DNA of 64,000 bases, taken from the NCBI GenBank assembly GCA_016788045.1, contig JAEUTG010000013.1, positions 62,001 through 126,000 of the forward strand. The letters run 5' to 3'. Shown piece after piece: positions 1 to 9,354 of the stretch. The position numbers were made by a program, and so were the translations under genes. Position 1 is the first letter of the stretch, and each line of letters starts with the position of its first letter. The notes under the pieces are model-generated. The model saw only the letters and a list, made by a program, of their open reading frames with translations. It did not search any database and was not told the DNA's origin. The stretch comes from Bacteroidales bacterium. GTDB lineage: Bacteria; Bacteroidota; Bacteroidia; Bacteroidales; Lentimicrobiaceae.

Positions 1-894
1 CGTTAGGTTAATATACCACGCCTTGTTTGGCTCGATATCTGAAGATGAATTTGACCAATACACCCCATGATAACAAAGATCGCCATAATCTAAATGATAA
101 ACATAACGCATACCACCTGGGATTCCTGCAAAGCCAAATTCATCGGTGGCACTTGTATTGGGTAGGTTCCATGAAGGATGAGGATCTGGAACAGTGCGGG
201 TGCTTTTTAGCTTGCCACCTGCTACGCTTTCACCTCCTGCGTATGCGATCAATGTTGTCCACTCTGCATTGCTGGGCACATGCCAGCCAATTGGACACAG
301 TTCATTCGGATTATTCACAGTATACCAATTGTACAGAGCGCCATAAAGATTTTTATGTATGATGTCATTATTGTACCAAGCATAAGCACCTGATGTATTA
401 TTTAGCCATTCTGTTCCATTACTGCCCGGATATTCGATAGCTGAACCATTTCTATAATGGGTCACTTTCAGGTTTTCTGTCGTCCAGGTTTGTTCTCCAA
501 TTGTAACAGTCTGGTAAATATTGCCATCTATATCTGTTATATAACCAGTTGGAACGATGCCTGCAATAATTTTTATCTTGGTTTGTGCACTGTATGTATC
601 CGGCGAGTTTTGAATCCCATTCCAGATAACATGTTTGTTTGGACCAGGGCTGAATGGTCCAATATCTCCAGTGACATAAGCAGGGTCAATTGGCGCGTAT
701 GTAATACCACCATCAAAACTGACTTCAAGACTAATATAATAGGCACTTTCCGATCCGTCAAGGTCGAAATAAGTATCTACCATGCCAGTGCCATCGGTAC
801 GCTGGGCAACATTAACGTTGGTAATGGAGCCACTTTGCGAATAGATTGTGTTACTGAGAATAATTGTAAAAAAAATGCTGATCAGCTTTTTCAT
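1..894 (-). CDS. FISUMP-domain exported protein, C-terminus cut by window edge
   Basis: An uninterrupted minus-strand reading frame runs from ATG at 894 to the left edge, 298 codons without a stop, so the gene is partial. The N-terminus is a signal peptide (MKKLISIFFTIILSNTIYSQ). The middle has a beta-sandwich-like stretch (SFDGGITY, HVIWNG). From about residue 140 it matches the Fibrobacter succinogenes major paralogous domain (FISUMP, TIGR02145): DIDGNIYQTVTIGEQTWT, ENLKVTHYRNG, LYNWYTV, CPIGWHVPSNAEW, then a YWSNSSS...AWY segment at the edge. FISUMP proteins are exported and common in Bacteroidota; their function is unknown. The weak open frames on the opposite strand here are shadows. Confidence 0.9.
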   Translation of the reverse strand, partial: MKKLISIFFTIILSNTIYSQSGSITNVNVAQRTDGTGMVDTYFDLDGSESAYYISLEVSFDGGITYAPIDPAYVTGDIGPFSPGPNKHVIWNGIQNSPDTYSAQTKIKIIAGIVPTGYITDIDGNIYQTVTIGEQTWTTENLKVTHYRNGSAIEYPGSNGTEWLNNTSGAYAWYNNDIIHKNLYGALYNWYTVNNPNELCPIGWHVPSNAEWTTLIAYAGGESVAGGKLKSTRTVPDPHPSWNLPNTSATDEFGFAGIPGGMRYVYHLDYGDLCYHGVYWSNSSSDIEPNKAWYINLT

Positions 895-1232
895 GCGAAA
901 TTCTTTTGAATTTGGATAATATGTTTTCGAGTATTTCTTAAATAAAATTAAGCTAAAACAATGAATCAATAGGCTTGATCACAAGTCTGTAATATAGTCT
1001 TGCCGAGTAAAATAGAATATATCAAATATAGGAGGTAAAATCAAGTTTGTCAACATTATTCTGAGTATATTTCAAAGTAATCCTTATCCATTTTTAAATC
1101 TGAAACACATCCGAAGTATCGCTATGAACTTTTTGAACCTTTGAACCTTTTGAGCTTTAAGCTTTGAGTTTCAACCCACTTGTCCTTTCCCCTCCAATTA
1201 TCCGAGTATAATTTCCCCCAAATTTCCAACAC
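895..1232. other. Gene-free stretch
   Basis: No convincing coding region. A short imperfect repeat of TTTGAACC lies near 1128-1150. I see no terminator or clear promoter. Confidence 0.5.
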
Positions 1233-1643
1233 ATGGCGGGCAGTTACACCAGGCGCATCAATCTGTACATTAACGGTAAAGAAGTAAAAAACAACCTGGC
1301 ATCCATCCGGGCGGAGATGAACAAGGTGGTGAATGAGCAGTCCCGCATGACACGGGGAACCCGGGAGTATGTTGAAGCAGGGAAGAAGATCAGGATCCTG
1401 AAAGGCATCATCCAGGAGCACAACGAGCAGCTGCAGGCCGTCTCAAAGAGCTGGTCATTTGCCAAACTCTCGGAGGATATGAACAAGCACTACCTGGCGG
1501 TGACCACTTTCCTGGCGGCCTTTGCCGGTATCCTCTATACAGGAAAGCAGACCATCACCATGTTCGCAGAGTTCGACGACAAGGTCTCCGATGTCATGAA
1601 AACCACCGGCCTTTCCAAAGATGCCGTTTATGCCATTGAATAA
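1233..1643 (+). pseudogene. Truncated phage tail tape-measure protein (N-terminal fragment)
   Basis: The 136 codons match the start of Bacteroidota phage tail tape-measure proteins: the opening MAGSYTRRINLYINGKEVKN, a helical region rich in E, K and Q, a hydrophobic segment (AVTTFLAAFAGILYTG, about residues 89-104), and the hallmark FAEFDDKVSDVMKTTGLSKDAV at the C-terminus. Intact tape-measure proteins are many hundreds of residues long; this one stops right after that motif. No other tail, capsid or integrase gene is nearby, so it is best read as a prophage relic. Stop readthrough or a real short protein is less likely. Confidence 0.7.
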
Positions 1644-1948
1644 TGCGGACTAAACCACGCCACACATTACGAACCAAAGCAGTCTAGTCATTCGTAAGCA
1701 AAATATGCCAGAAATGGTGACTTTATGCTTACCAGTTTCAGATTCAGAGGCAGTCAACCCATGGCAAGGGTGAAAAAAAATGATCACCGTTTGCAGTGAC
1801 AGACTTTCCGTCGGATGGATGGTATAATGCCGTTATAAGGTTCCATGCTATTTTTATACTTGTTTTTTTAATGCAATGGGAGGTTTAATTATATTAGCTG
1901 TATCCTTAATCACTTTTTTTCAAGGAAACGTTGAATTACAAATAGTTC
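1644..1948. other. Gene-free stretch
   Basis: No homology recognised. A 28-codon hydrophobic frame (ATG 1876, stop 1960-1962) overlaps the next gene's start; see that entry. Confidence 0.4.
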
Positions 1949-2431
1949 ATGTTCACAGTTAACGTAAAAGACCACACAGCATTGATAATTAGACAAATAA
2001 AACTTCTCTATTTTGAACCAAAAGCATTTGAGTTTTATGGGGGCAAAACAATTTATGAATGGATTGGAATAAAAGCTTATAAAAAGTATTTACCTACGAC
2101 AGGGGACATTGTCAGAAAAAAAAGAAAAATAACTCAAATCAAGATAGGTAATTCTGACAAATTGGAAGAGTTGTATAAATATGAAAGAAAAACAAGAAAT
2201 TACGAATGGCGACATATAATTGGTGCAATAATATTTATTGTATTGACGGTTATGCTTGACAGGAAATTGTCAATCTTCGATTGGATATTTCTTCCGATTC
2301 TGAATTTGTACGTTAATATTTATCCAATTTTTCTGCAGCGGTATAACAGAATACGGATAATCAGAGTCTTGCAGAATAATAGGCAACCAAGTCCGTACGT
2401 CCATTTAACCAAAGAGATAAAGAACGAATAA
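1949..2431 (+). CDS. Small membrane protein resembling CrtO-type glycosyl-carotenoid acyltransferase family
   Basis: A 160-residue protein with two membrane segments (about 93-107 and 112-131). The pattern LYFEPKAFEFYGGKTIYEWIG...KKYLPTTG near the N-terminus and NIYPIFLQRYNRIRI near the C-terminus matches the family that includes glycosyl-4,4'-diaponeurosporenoate acyltransferase; many Bacteroidota members have unknown substrates. Family members usually have a further N-terminal membrane helix, which is missing here. A hydrophobic frame just upstream in another phase (1876-1962) could be that helix lost to a frameshift. No carotenoid genes are adjacent. Family assignment is moderately sure; function is not established. 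Confidence 0.55.
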   Translation: MFTVNVKDHTALIIRQIKLLYFEPKAFEFYGGKTIYEWIGIKAYKKYLPTTGDIVRKKRKITQIKIGNSDKLEELYKYERKTRNYEWRHIIGAIIFIVLTVMLDRKLSIFDWIFLPILNLYVNIYPIFLQRYNRIRIIRVLQNNRQPSPYVHLTKEIKNE

Positions 2432-2660
2432 ACAAGATTTATTTGAATGTCTAACTGCCAGCAACATCTACCCAAAAGTGGCGATTCAGTGATTTAACAA
2501 GCTTTATGCTTCTATCAAAGTTTCTGCCTGATTTACCGTGATGTACTTTGAAATCGCAACCGTCGGATAGCTGAAGGCCGACAGCCACTATTTCTAAACT
2601 TAAAACTTATCATCTGAAAAAAATAATCTTCATTGGTTTTCTGCTCATAGATTCACCCTG

Positions 2661-2850
2661 ATGGCCCATGATTGTTTAAACAGGACCATTCACATTGAAA
2701 TCTGCAATGACAATGGCGGTCGCTTTACTGCAAAACAGTTCAGCTGTTTTTTTCTGAAAAACAAACTAAACCAGGACTTTTCACAATAGGGGGCAGGCCA
2801 CCGTCAGACTCCCGGTGAGGTCATTACCGGACGAACCCTTATGAAGTAAG
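2661..2850 (+). pseudogene. DDE transposase relic (IS3-type integrase core)
   Basis: One frame from 2661 reads ...HIEICNDNGGRFTAKQF and LKNKLNQDFS, then a stop at 2787-2789, then in the same frame TPGEVITGRTLMK and a second stop. DNG-x-F-x-A and the later TPxEV are typical of the integrase core of IS3-like transposases. The rest of the gene is not recognisable, so this is a decayed insertion sequence. The remainder of the 2432-2886 gap holds nothing else I can identify. Confidence 0.4.
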
Positions 2851-2886
2851 TCCTGACCACAGAAAACATGGAAAACAAACCTCAGA

Positions 2887-3345
2887 TTAGTTGTGGCCTA
2901 CTACCAGAATTGATCCGGCGGCACAACCTGAAACAGGCACATTTGCACTCCCTGAAGCCGGCATTACAACCGAAGCGGTATAGGTTTCTCCTCCGCACTG
3001 GACTTCAAGATTCACGTTTGATCCGGGCAGGATGGGATTATCAGTAATGAGTAGCGTGTACGCTCCGGTGATTTCATGGGGTACCACCTGGTTATTCACT
3101 TTTACAATGGCATTGGTAATGGCTGCTCCCTGATGATTTACGTCCACCATTGCAACATAAATGCTTGTAGCTTCAACCGGATTACCGCTGTTAAGAACCG
3201 ATGCCGTTATCAATGGCTCTATGGCGGAAGGATCGTTGTTATTGTTGTCATCATCGTCCTTGCCTTTGGAACAACCGGCTACCAGAATCATCAGCGTAGC
3301 GGCAACCATCATTTGAATGATAGAAAATCTGCTTTTTGAAATCAT
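2887..3345 (-). CDS. Small surface lipoprotein, function unknown
   Basis: I chose ATG 3345, which gives MISKSRFSIIQMMVAATLMILVAGC, a proper lipoprotein signal peptide with lipobox LVAGC; an upstream in-frame ATG at 3387 would add 14 residues before the signal. The cysteine is followed by SKGKDDDDNNNND, matching the acidic lipoprotein export signal that sends Bacteroidota lipoproteins to the cell surface. The remaining ~115 residues look like one beta-sandwich domain (IVKVNNQVVPHEITGAYT, VNLEVQCGGETYTASV). The gene stands alone and I do not recognise a family. Confidence 0.75.
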   Translation of the reverse strand: MISKSRFSIIQMMVAATLMILVAGCSKGKDDDDNNNNDPSAIEPLITASVLNSGNPVEATSIYVAMVDVNHQGAAITNAIVKVNNQVVPHEITGAYTLLITDNPILPGSNVNLEVQCGGETYTASVVMPASGSANVPVSGCAAGSILVVGHN

Positions 3346-4232
3346 AATAGGGGAATTTCTTAATGAATCTACCTGAATTGGTAACAAAAATAAGCAACAT
3401 TCTTTATTTAAAAAATAGTATTGAGAGTATAAATTGTTCAGAAAGAGTCAGATGTGACATCGATTAAATTTAACATGGATCTTCCCTTCATCATGACCGG
3501 ATTAACAGGAACCTCCAACTACATAAAAGGGAATGGGATCAGATCGTAACCGAAAGAGGGGTTCTTCATGTTCCCTATGGCCAGGCATTATACATTCTGG
3601 CAAAGCAGGCTCAAAAAGCAGGATCAGCGGAGAAAAAACACTTTCCAACAAAATCCCTAAAGGCAGCAACTGCTTGAATACAGCGCTTCGAAACCTGGCA
3701 AATGCATAGGGAAACCTGAAGGATTCTGAACCTGGAAGACTTTTCATTAAGATCGCCTTGAAAAAGGGATGCCAGGCCGCAATTATCACAACGGGATGAA
3801 AGGTTGTCGTGATACAACGTTTAAAAATAAGTAACGAAGGCTGAAACCTGTTAAACATTGCGCATTAGAGGATTGATTATCAGTGGTGGTGCAAGACTTT
3901 CGGGAAGACGAACAGCAGGATGCTTTCATTGGGTTCCTTCAGAATTTTCTCTGCTGATTTTATCATTGCAATGCCGGGTTTTCGTAATTTAGCTGTATCC
4001 AGCTGCGCTCTGTTAAAAGGAAACACTAAATTGCGGTTATATCTGACATCATTATACGGGCATAAACGTTTAATAGAGGTTTTGTTAGACAAGCAACAGA
4101 TTAAAAAACAGGGGATTGCGATGATGGTTAAGAATCTGTCAAGGTGGTGGGGGAGTTGCGGGAGTAAACTTGTTGTTACTAATGAGTTTAAAAAGAACAT
4201 TAAATGGTAACAGCATATAATAATTTAATAAT
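3346..4232. other. Long stretch without a supported gene
   Basis: Short open frames exist on both strands (for example 3502-3858 minus, 3920-4210 plus, 3880-4200 minus). They overlap one another, have odd composition and no recognisable domain, so I do not call genes. The stretch may be decayed DNA. Confidence 0.45.
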
Positions 4233-5849
4233 ATGGGGTTAAATCCTAAAAATTGGTCGTTTTCTCTTATAAACCTTTTAGTTATATTAGTCTTATTTTC
4301 AAATTGTAAAAAGCAGGAAGGAAATATTGAACAATCTCAGATTTCTGATACATTACAGGTAACTTATTTACTTGATTCAGCTCAAAAATACCTGACTGGA
4401 AATATTAGTAAAGCTGAATCTTTTGCGAAAAAAGCAATGGTTTTGTCAGAGAAGATTGAATATCCAAGAGGAATTGCCTATTCCAGATTTATGATTGCTA
4501 CCATCTTTTCCGACTTTGAATCGTATGTGGCTGAATCATATATTTTGGAATCAATGGATTTAGCCAAACAATTAAATGACAGTATCTTACTTGCCCGGTT
4601 GTACAACCTGATCGGGAAAATAAAAAGCTATTCTAATGAATCAGACAAATCATTAAAATACTATAGGATGGCTCTCGGGATATTCTTAAGGCACAGACAA
4701 GATTCTCTCGCTGCAGGTGTCTATAATAATATCGGTATTCAATATTCTCAGCTTGGCAAAGATAGTATTTCAAAGCAGTATTACTTGAAAGCAATCAACA
4801 TAAATGAGAAGACAAGAAATCAATTTTGGATGGCTGTAAATTATTTAAATATGGGAGTGCGACTTGCTGAGACGAATAGATATGACAAAGCTCTGCAGTA
4901 TGTCAAAAAAAGCTTGGCTATATCTGAAACCAATCATTATATCGTGCTATTTCCATATATATATAACAATTTCTATATGATATATTCTAAAGGTAATAAC
5001 CAAGAATTAGCTGCATATTATGCTTACAAGGCATTGAAATATTCTAAAATAAATAAAAACATCTATATTGAATATACGATATCAATTGCTTTAAACCGGC
5101 ATTATGAAAGTCAGGGAAAGATTGATAGTGCCTTTCACTATCTTAAAATTTCAACTGTCTTAAAGGATTCCATTACAACCAACGAAAAAACGAAAGAGAT
5201 TGATCTTATGGAACTAAAAAATGTATATCAACATGAAATGTTATTAAATGAAATTCAACATGAAAAAAGACTAAACAAGTATTTATTAATTATTATTATT
5301 TTAATTGTATTGTCTGGACTCAGTGCAATATTGGTACTTCTTCAGATTTCGCGAAACCGAAAGAAGCAGCTTGAAAACGAAATACTTAATAATGAAAAAA
5401 TATTTATGCAGAGGAAGATAGAAATTAAGACCAGGGAATTGGCTTCTAATATGATTCATATTACCAACAAAAACCAGCTTATTAATAAAGTAATTAATAC
5501 ACTCTCGGAATCTGGACCTTTTCAGAAAGAAGAAAAGGATACAGTATATCAAAAAGTAATTTCTGAATTAAACCACCACCGGAATAAAAACCTCTGGGAA
5601 GGTTTTGACAAGGAATTTACCCAGGTAAACCCTGATTTTTATAAAAATCTTTTACGCGACATTCCAACACTTTCCCATAATGAAATAAGATTATGTGCAT
5701 TTATTAAGTTAAATATGAGCACTAAGGAAATCTCAGAGATATTGCATATTGATTATTATAGTGTCTTTAAAGCGCGTACGCGGCTTAGAAAAAAGATGAA
5801 ATTAACCGGTACAGATGAAAATTTGATCGCTTTTATTTCGAAATATTAA
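4233..5849 (+). CDS. TPR lipoprotein with transmembrane helix and C-terminal LuxR-like HTH
   Basis: Layout of the 538 residues: lipoprotein signal with lipobox LFSNC (Cys25); about seven TPR-like helical pairs (residues 40-330, e.g. AGVYNNIGIQYSQLGKDS, YLNMGVRLAETNRYDKAL); one transmembrane helix (about 348-370, LLIIIILIVLSGLSAILVLL); a charged coiled segment; and a C-terminal helix-turn-helix (about 465-525, LSHNEIRLCAFIKLNMSTKEISEIL...SVFKARTRLRKKMKL) resembling LuxR/GerE domains. Bacteroidota have many such TPR-TM-HTH proteins, thought to link an envelope signal to transcription; targets are unknown. The large T9SS gene downstream in the same direction is a possible target, by inference only. 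Confidence 0.85.
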   Translation: MGLNPKNWSFSLINLLVILVLFSNCKKQEGNIEQSQISDTLQVTYLLDSAQKYLTGNISKAESFAKKAMVLSEKIEYPRGIAYSRFMIATIFSDFESYVAESYILESMDLAKQLNDSILLARLYNLIGKIKSYSNESDKSLKYYRMALGIFLRHRQDSLAAGVYNNIGIQYSQLGKDSISKQYYLKAININEKTRNQFWMAVNYLNMGVRLAETNRYDKALQYVKKSLAISETNHYIVLFPYIYNNFYMIYSKGNNQELAAYYAYKALKYSKINKNIYIEYTISIALNRHYESQGKIDSAFHYLKISTVLKDSITTNEKTKEIDLMELKNVYQHEMLLNEIQHEKRLNKYLLIIIILIVLSGLSAILVLLQISRNRKKQLENEILNNEKIFMQRKIEIKTRELASNMIHITNKNQLINKVINTLSESGPFQKEEKDTVYQKVISELNHHRNKNLWEGFDKEFTQVNPDFYKNLLRDIPTLSHNEIRLCAFIKLNMSTKEISEILHIDYYSVFKARTRLRKKMKLTGTDENLIAFISKY

Positions 5850-5941
5850 TTTATATAAGTGCACAATCCCTCATAAACACAATCAAATACAATAAGTTAA
5901 TCATCTGTACTAACTTTGTCCCAATGGAATTAATTCCCTAT

Positions 5942-5975
5942 TTTGCAGTAAGGGCTCGTTGAACTTATACATTTG
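5942..5975 (+). promoter_or_regulatory. Candidate Bacteroidota promoter for the 6005 gene
   Basis: TACATTTG at 5968-5975 fits the -7 consensus TAnnTTTG. TTTG at 5942-5945 lies 22 nt upstream, slightly longer than the usual 19-21 spacing. It would give a short leader ahead of ATG 6005. Confidence 0.4.
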
Positions 5976-6004
5976 TTGCAATGTTAAATCAAACATGAAA
6001 CGCC

Positions 6005-8857
6005 ATGAAAACATGCTACCTTATTTTACTTTCAATATTGATGTCTCAGTTTGGAATTGCTCAAGTAAAACATCTTGATTTTCAAACTTTATCCAAGAGC
6101 AGAGTAAGTATTCAAGAACAAGAAGCACAAATTCCTGTTACTGGTAAAAAATCGGACAATGGGAATGCTTTCTCTATATTGTCGCAAAATAAGCTAAATA
6201 ACACAACGGCAATTTACTTCCAGGATTTCGAGAATTTCACCCCAGGTGACATGATCTTCATTGATAATGATAGTTTGCTTCCAAATGAGATCATACAGCC
6301 AATTTACGGAGAAGGTTCGAACTGGATTGTAGATATAATTGACGAATCAGGAAACTATGCTGCATCTAGTACATCATGGCTAATAGAGGGAGATAGTACA
6401 GCTGATGACTGGATGATAACTCCCTCAATCTATCTTGACGCGGCTGCAGCCGATCCTTATTTTCTTATTTGGGATGCTGGTTCTGCTACACCATTTGCTC
6501 CAGACGGTTATGAAGTGTTAATTTCAACAACAGGCACAGAATTAGAAGATTTTACACCAATTTTTTCAATTGATGCTGAAAATGAGTACCCATTAACAAG
6601 CAGGTCGCTGAACCTTACTGAACTTGGTTATACGGGTAATGTTTACATTGCATTCCACCACAACAGCACAAATAGGTTCATCCTGATGGTAGACAATATT
6701 ATGGTAACTGAAATAAGTCAAGATCCAAATGTTGGCCTTTCAAACCTGTATACATCATCGTTTGCTGCTTATGGGCAGGAGATGCATGTTGCCGGGGCCT
6801 TTAAAAACTATAGTGGTACAAATATTACAAGTCTTAAAATAAATTGGACAATTAATGGTTTTGGGCCTTATGAAGAAGAGATTGATAGTCTTGATATACC
6901 ATTGATGGCTTTAGATAACTTTATTTTAACTATTCCTAAACAGATTTCTGCCACAACCGTTCAGGTTGTTGGGGCAAATGAAGTAAAAACATGGGTATCC
7001 GAGGTAAATGCTACCAGCTACACTGGATTCACTAATGATACTATATCGTGTGAGTTCGAACTCAGTCCTGATTATGCCTATTTTATGAACTTTGATCTGT
7101 ATGTAGACGGGGACATGACCATGGTTGATAATGATACTGTTGTTCCATTAGGAATACCGAATTTAAATTACTGGAATTTAATTCAGGAGGGTCCTGATGA
7201 TTTTGTAATGATATCAGTATCAATAATGTCCGGTGCTCCGGTTGACAAATGGATGATTACTCCTCCAATTGAGATAACCAACGGTGATTTCCTTTTTTGG
7301 GAAGCAAAGGGAAGGACCCCGGCATATGATCAGCCTTATGAAATTATGATTTCAGCCACAGGCGTAAATTTAAGTGACTTTACGTCATTAGGAGTTTTTC
7401 ACGAAACTTCAGATTCCTGGACACTGCGTAATTTTGACCTGTCAGCATATGACGGCCAGACTATTTATATTGCATTCAGAGATATTGCCAATAGCCAGGC
7501 TGCCATCTTGGTAAATAACATCGAGATTAAACCTTTTGCAGGTCTTGATTTAGGTATTACCAAAATTTCTACACCTCGCTTTATCGTGGCGAACGAGGCA
7601 AATAAAGTTGCCGGTAGGCTCAAAAATGAACTTGGAGATATAATAACTTCCTATACATTGAATTATCAGGTTAATGATGGTGATATTGTTTCTCAATCAT
7701 ATGCGGGATTGTCAATTCCCAGCCTGGCTTCTGTTGAGTTTGAAATGACAGAACCCCTTATTCTTACCGAGAATGGTGTATATCCGGTAAGCATATGGAT
7801 TTCGGAGGTAAACGACACAGTTGACCAAAACACGGCAAACGACACTGTCAATATCACTATTCAGGTGGTGCCGTTTTTTCCTGAACGTAAACTTGTAATT
7901 GAAGAACTTACAGGTACATGGTGTGGTTGGTGTGTAAGAGGAATAGTATTTATGGATTCAATTTATAATGTAAATCCAACTACTGTTATTCCAATTGCAG
8001 TTCACGGTTCTGACCCAATGCAAGTTGATAGTTATATTGCCGGTATTCAATCATTTCCAGGATTCGGTGGTTTCCCCGCAACCATCATTGAACGGAAATT
8101 CTTAAGTGATCCCATTTCTGTATTTGATGACTATGATGCCAATATCGATGCCTTTGGGGGTGCAAATCTTAATCTTGATGTTACTATTGATGTAAACCGG
8201 AATTTAACAGCCAGTGTTTCAGCTACATTTGCTGCAACATTAAATGGAGATTACCGTTTCGCGCTTGTAATTACCGAAGACAGTGTTCATGGATCTACCC
8301 CAGACTATGGCCAGACTAATTATTATTCCGGCGGTGCGAATGGCCCCATGGGCGGTTTTGAAAATCTTCCAGACCATATTCCTGCTGACGATATGTATTA
8401 CAATTTTGTGGCCAGGGCTATTTTAGGTGGGTTTACCGGCCAGGAAAACAGCCTTCCAGTAAACATTGAGGTTAACAGTACGCATACTTATACCTTCAAC
8501 TACACAATACCTGCTGAATATAATATTGACGAACTTAAAGCCATTGTTTTACTCATTGATACCCAAACAGGGGAGGTCATGAATGGTAATGATTTTAATA
8601 TTGGATGGCTTGGTATTTCCGAATTTGAAGGCTCAAATATTGAAATGTATCCCAATCCGGCTTCTCAGGTTTTAAATGTATCTGATGTTAAAAATTCGAA
8701 CGTCCAGCTTGTAAATATAATGGGCCAGGTGGTTTACTCAACCAAATGTCTACAAGACAATGCTCAGATCAATGTCTCGTCTTACACACCAGGTATTTAT
8801 TTTGTAAGAATAATTAAAGGACAAAAAGTTGGAACAGGGAAAGTAGTGATTAAATAG
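6005..8857 (+). CDS. T9SS-secreted protein: two choice-of-anchor J domains plus Omp28-like domain
   Basis: A 950-residue exported protein. Signal peptide MKTCYLILLSILMSQFGIAQ. Two cleaved-adhesin/choice-of-anchor J beta-sandwich domains follow (about 72-235 and 355-510), each with a DDWMITP or DKWMITP motif and an IAF(H/R) strand. A CARDB-like linker (about 515-620) leads to an Omp28-like thioredoxin-fold domain starting at RKLVIEELTGTWCGWC, with CGWC at 640-643. The C-terminus (about 873-950) is a type A T9SS sorting domain (MYPNPASQVLNVS...GIYFVRI...GKVVIK). It should be exported through the outer membrane by the T9SS and attached or released. Ligand or substrate is unknown. A strong terminator hairpin follows. 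Confidence 0.88.
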   Translation: MKTCYLILLSILMSQFGIAQVKHLDFQTLSKSRVSIQEQEAQIPVTGKKSDNGNAFSILSQNKLNNTTAIYFQDFENFTPGDMIFIDNDSLLPNEIIQPIYGEGSNWIVDIIDESGNYAASSTSWLIEGDSTADDWMITPSIYLDAAAADPYFLIWDAGSATPFAPDGYEVLISTTGTELEDFTPIFSIDAENEYPLTSRSLNLTELGYTGNVYIAFHHNSTNRFILMVDNIMVTEISQDPNVGLSNLYTSSFAAYGQEMHVAGAFKNYSGTNITSLKINWTINGFGPYEEEIDSLDIPLMALDNFILTIPKQISATTVQVVGANEVKTWVSEVNATSYTGFTNDTISCEFELSPDYAYFMNFDLYVDGDMTMVDNDTVVPLGIPNLNYWNLIQEGPDDFVMISVSIMSGAPVDKWMITPPIEITNGDFLFWEAKGRTPAYDQPYEIMISATGVNLSDFTSLGVFHETSDSWTLRNFDLSAYDGQTIYIAFRDIANSQAAILVNNIEIKPFAGLDLGITKISTPRFIVANEANKVAGRLKNELGDIITSYTLNYQVNDGDIVSQSYAGLSIPSLASVEFEMTEPLILTENGVYPVSIWISEVNDTVDQNTANDTVNITIQVVPFFPERKLVIEELTGTWCGWCVRGIVFMDSIYNVNPTTVIPIAVHGSDPMQVDSYIAGIQSFPGFGGFPATIIERKFLSDPISVFDDYDANIDAFGGANLNLDVTIDVNRNLTASVSATFAATLNGDYRFALVITEDSVHGSTPDYGQTNYYSGGANGPMGGFENLPDHIPADDMYYNFVARAILGGFTGQENSLPVNIEVNSTHTYTFNYTIPAEYNIDELKAIVLLIDTQTGEVMNGNDFNIGWLGISEFEGSNIEMYPNPASQVLNVSDVKNSNVQLVNIMGQVVYSTKCLQDNAQINVSSYTPGIYFVRIIKGQKVGTGKVVIK

Positions 8858-8870
8858 TTGTGGAATTAAA

Positions 8871-8905
8871 TGAGGCTGTCTTAAATATTAGACAGCCTCA
8901 TATTT
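8871..8905 (+). terminator. Intrinsic terminator after the 6005 gene
   Basis: Perfect 11-bp stem TGAGGCTGTCT (8871-8881) with AGACAGCCTCA (8890-8900), 8-nt loop, followed by a T-rich tract. It lies 13 nt after the stop codon. Confidence 0.8.
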
Positions 8906-9099
8906 CTCTTTATCAGAAATGCCTGTTATGTTGTATTTTTGTTTTATACGTATCTATCCTTTTCTTAATGACTGAATGGCTTTCGTCCTGCATTCTCTTA
9001 TTGGTTAACGGCTGCAAGTAGGTTCGATGCAGCCAATGCACTTCTTTATCCGGCTATAGTTCGTTATCAGTTATATCAGATTTTGATGCTATCCTAAAA

Positions 9100-9282
9100 A
9101 GTGTGTAAAATAAGATTTTTCAATATTTAAGTTTGCGAAATTTAAATATTCAGAAGATGGAAAACCTCCACTTTACACAAGAGCAAGTTACAAAGATTTT
9201 AGAATAGATCGCCATCTAAAAGAATGGTTTACAGGATTTGCAGGGTGATTGGAGAAATATGACTAATTTTGAAGAAGAATGA
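9100..9282 (+). pseudogene. Possible IS256-type transposase N-terminal relic
   Basis: From ATG 9157 the frame reads MENLHFTQEQVTKILE, stop, IAI, stop, KNGLQDL, which resembles the N-terminus of Bacteroidota IS256-family transposases; two stops break it. GTGTGTAAA just upstream (about 9100) looks like the sort of end these elements have. Weak evidence; the rest of the 8906-9354 gap shows no gene. Confidence 0.28.
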
Positions 9283-9354
9283 GGCCGCACTGCGCATGCA
9301 CGTAGGCGTTTAGGGTAAGTGTAACGATTGAACACAAGAAGAACATTCATTTTA

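Noticed and set aside
27..909. Two plus-strand open frames (27-362, 457-909)
   Set aside because: They are shadows of the minus-strand FISUMP gene, whose frame is open for 298 codons with clear domain motifs.
3502..4210. Several overlapping open frames on both strands
   Set aside because: They overlap each other, have no recognisable domain, signal or ribosome-binding context, and codon use looks random.
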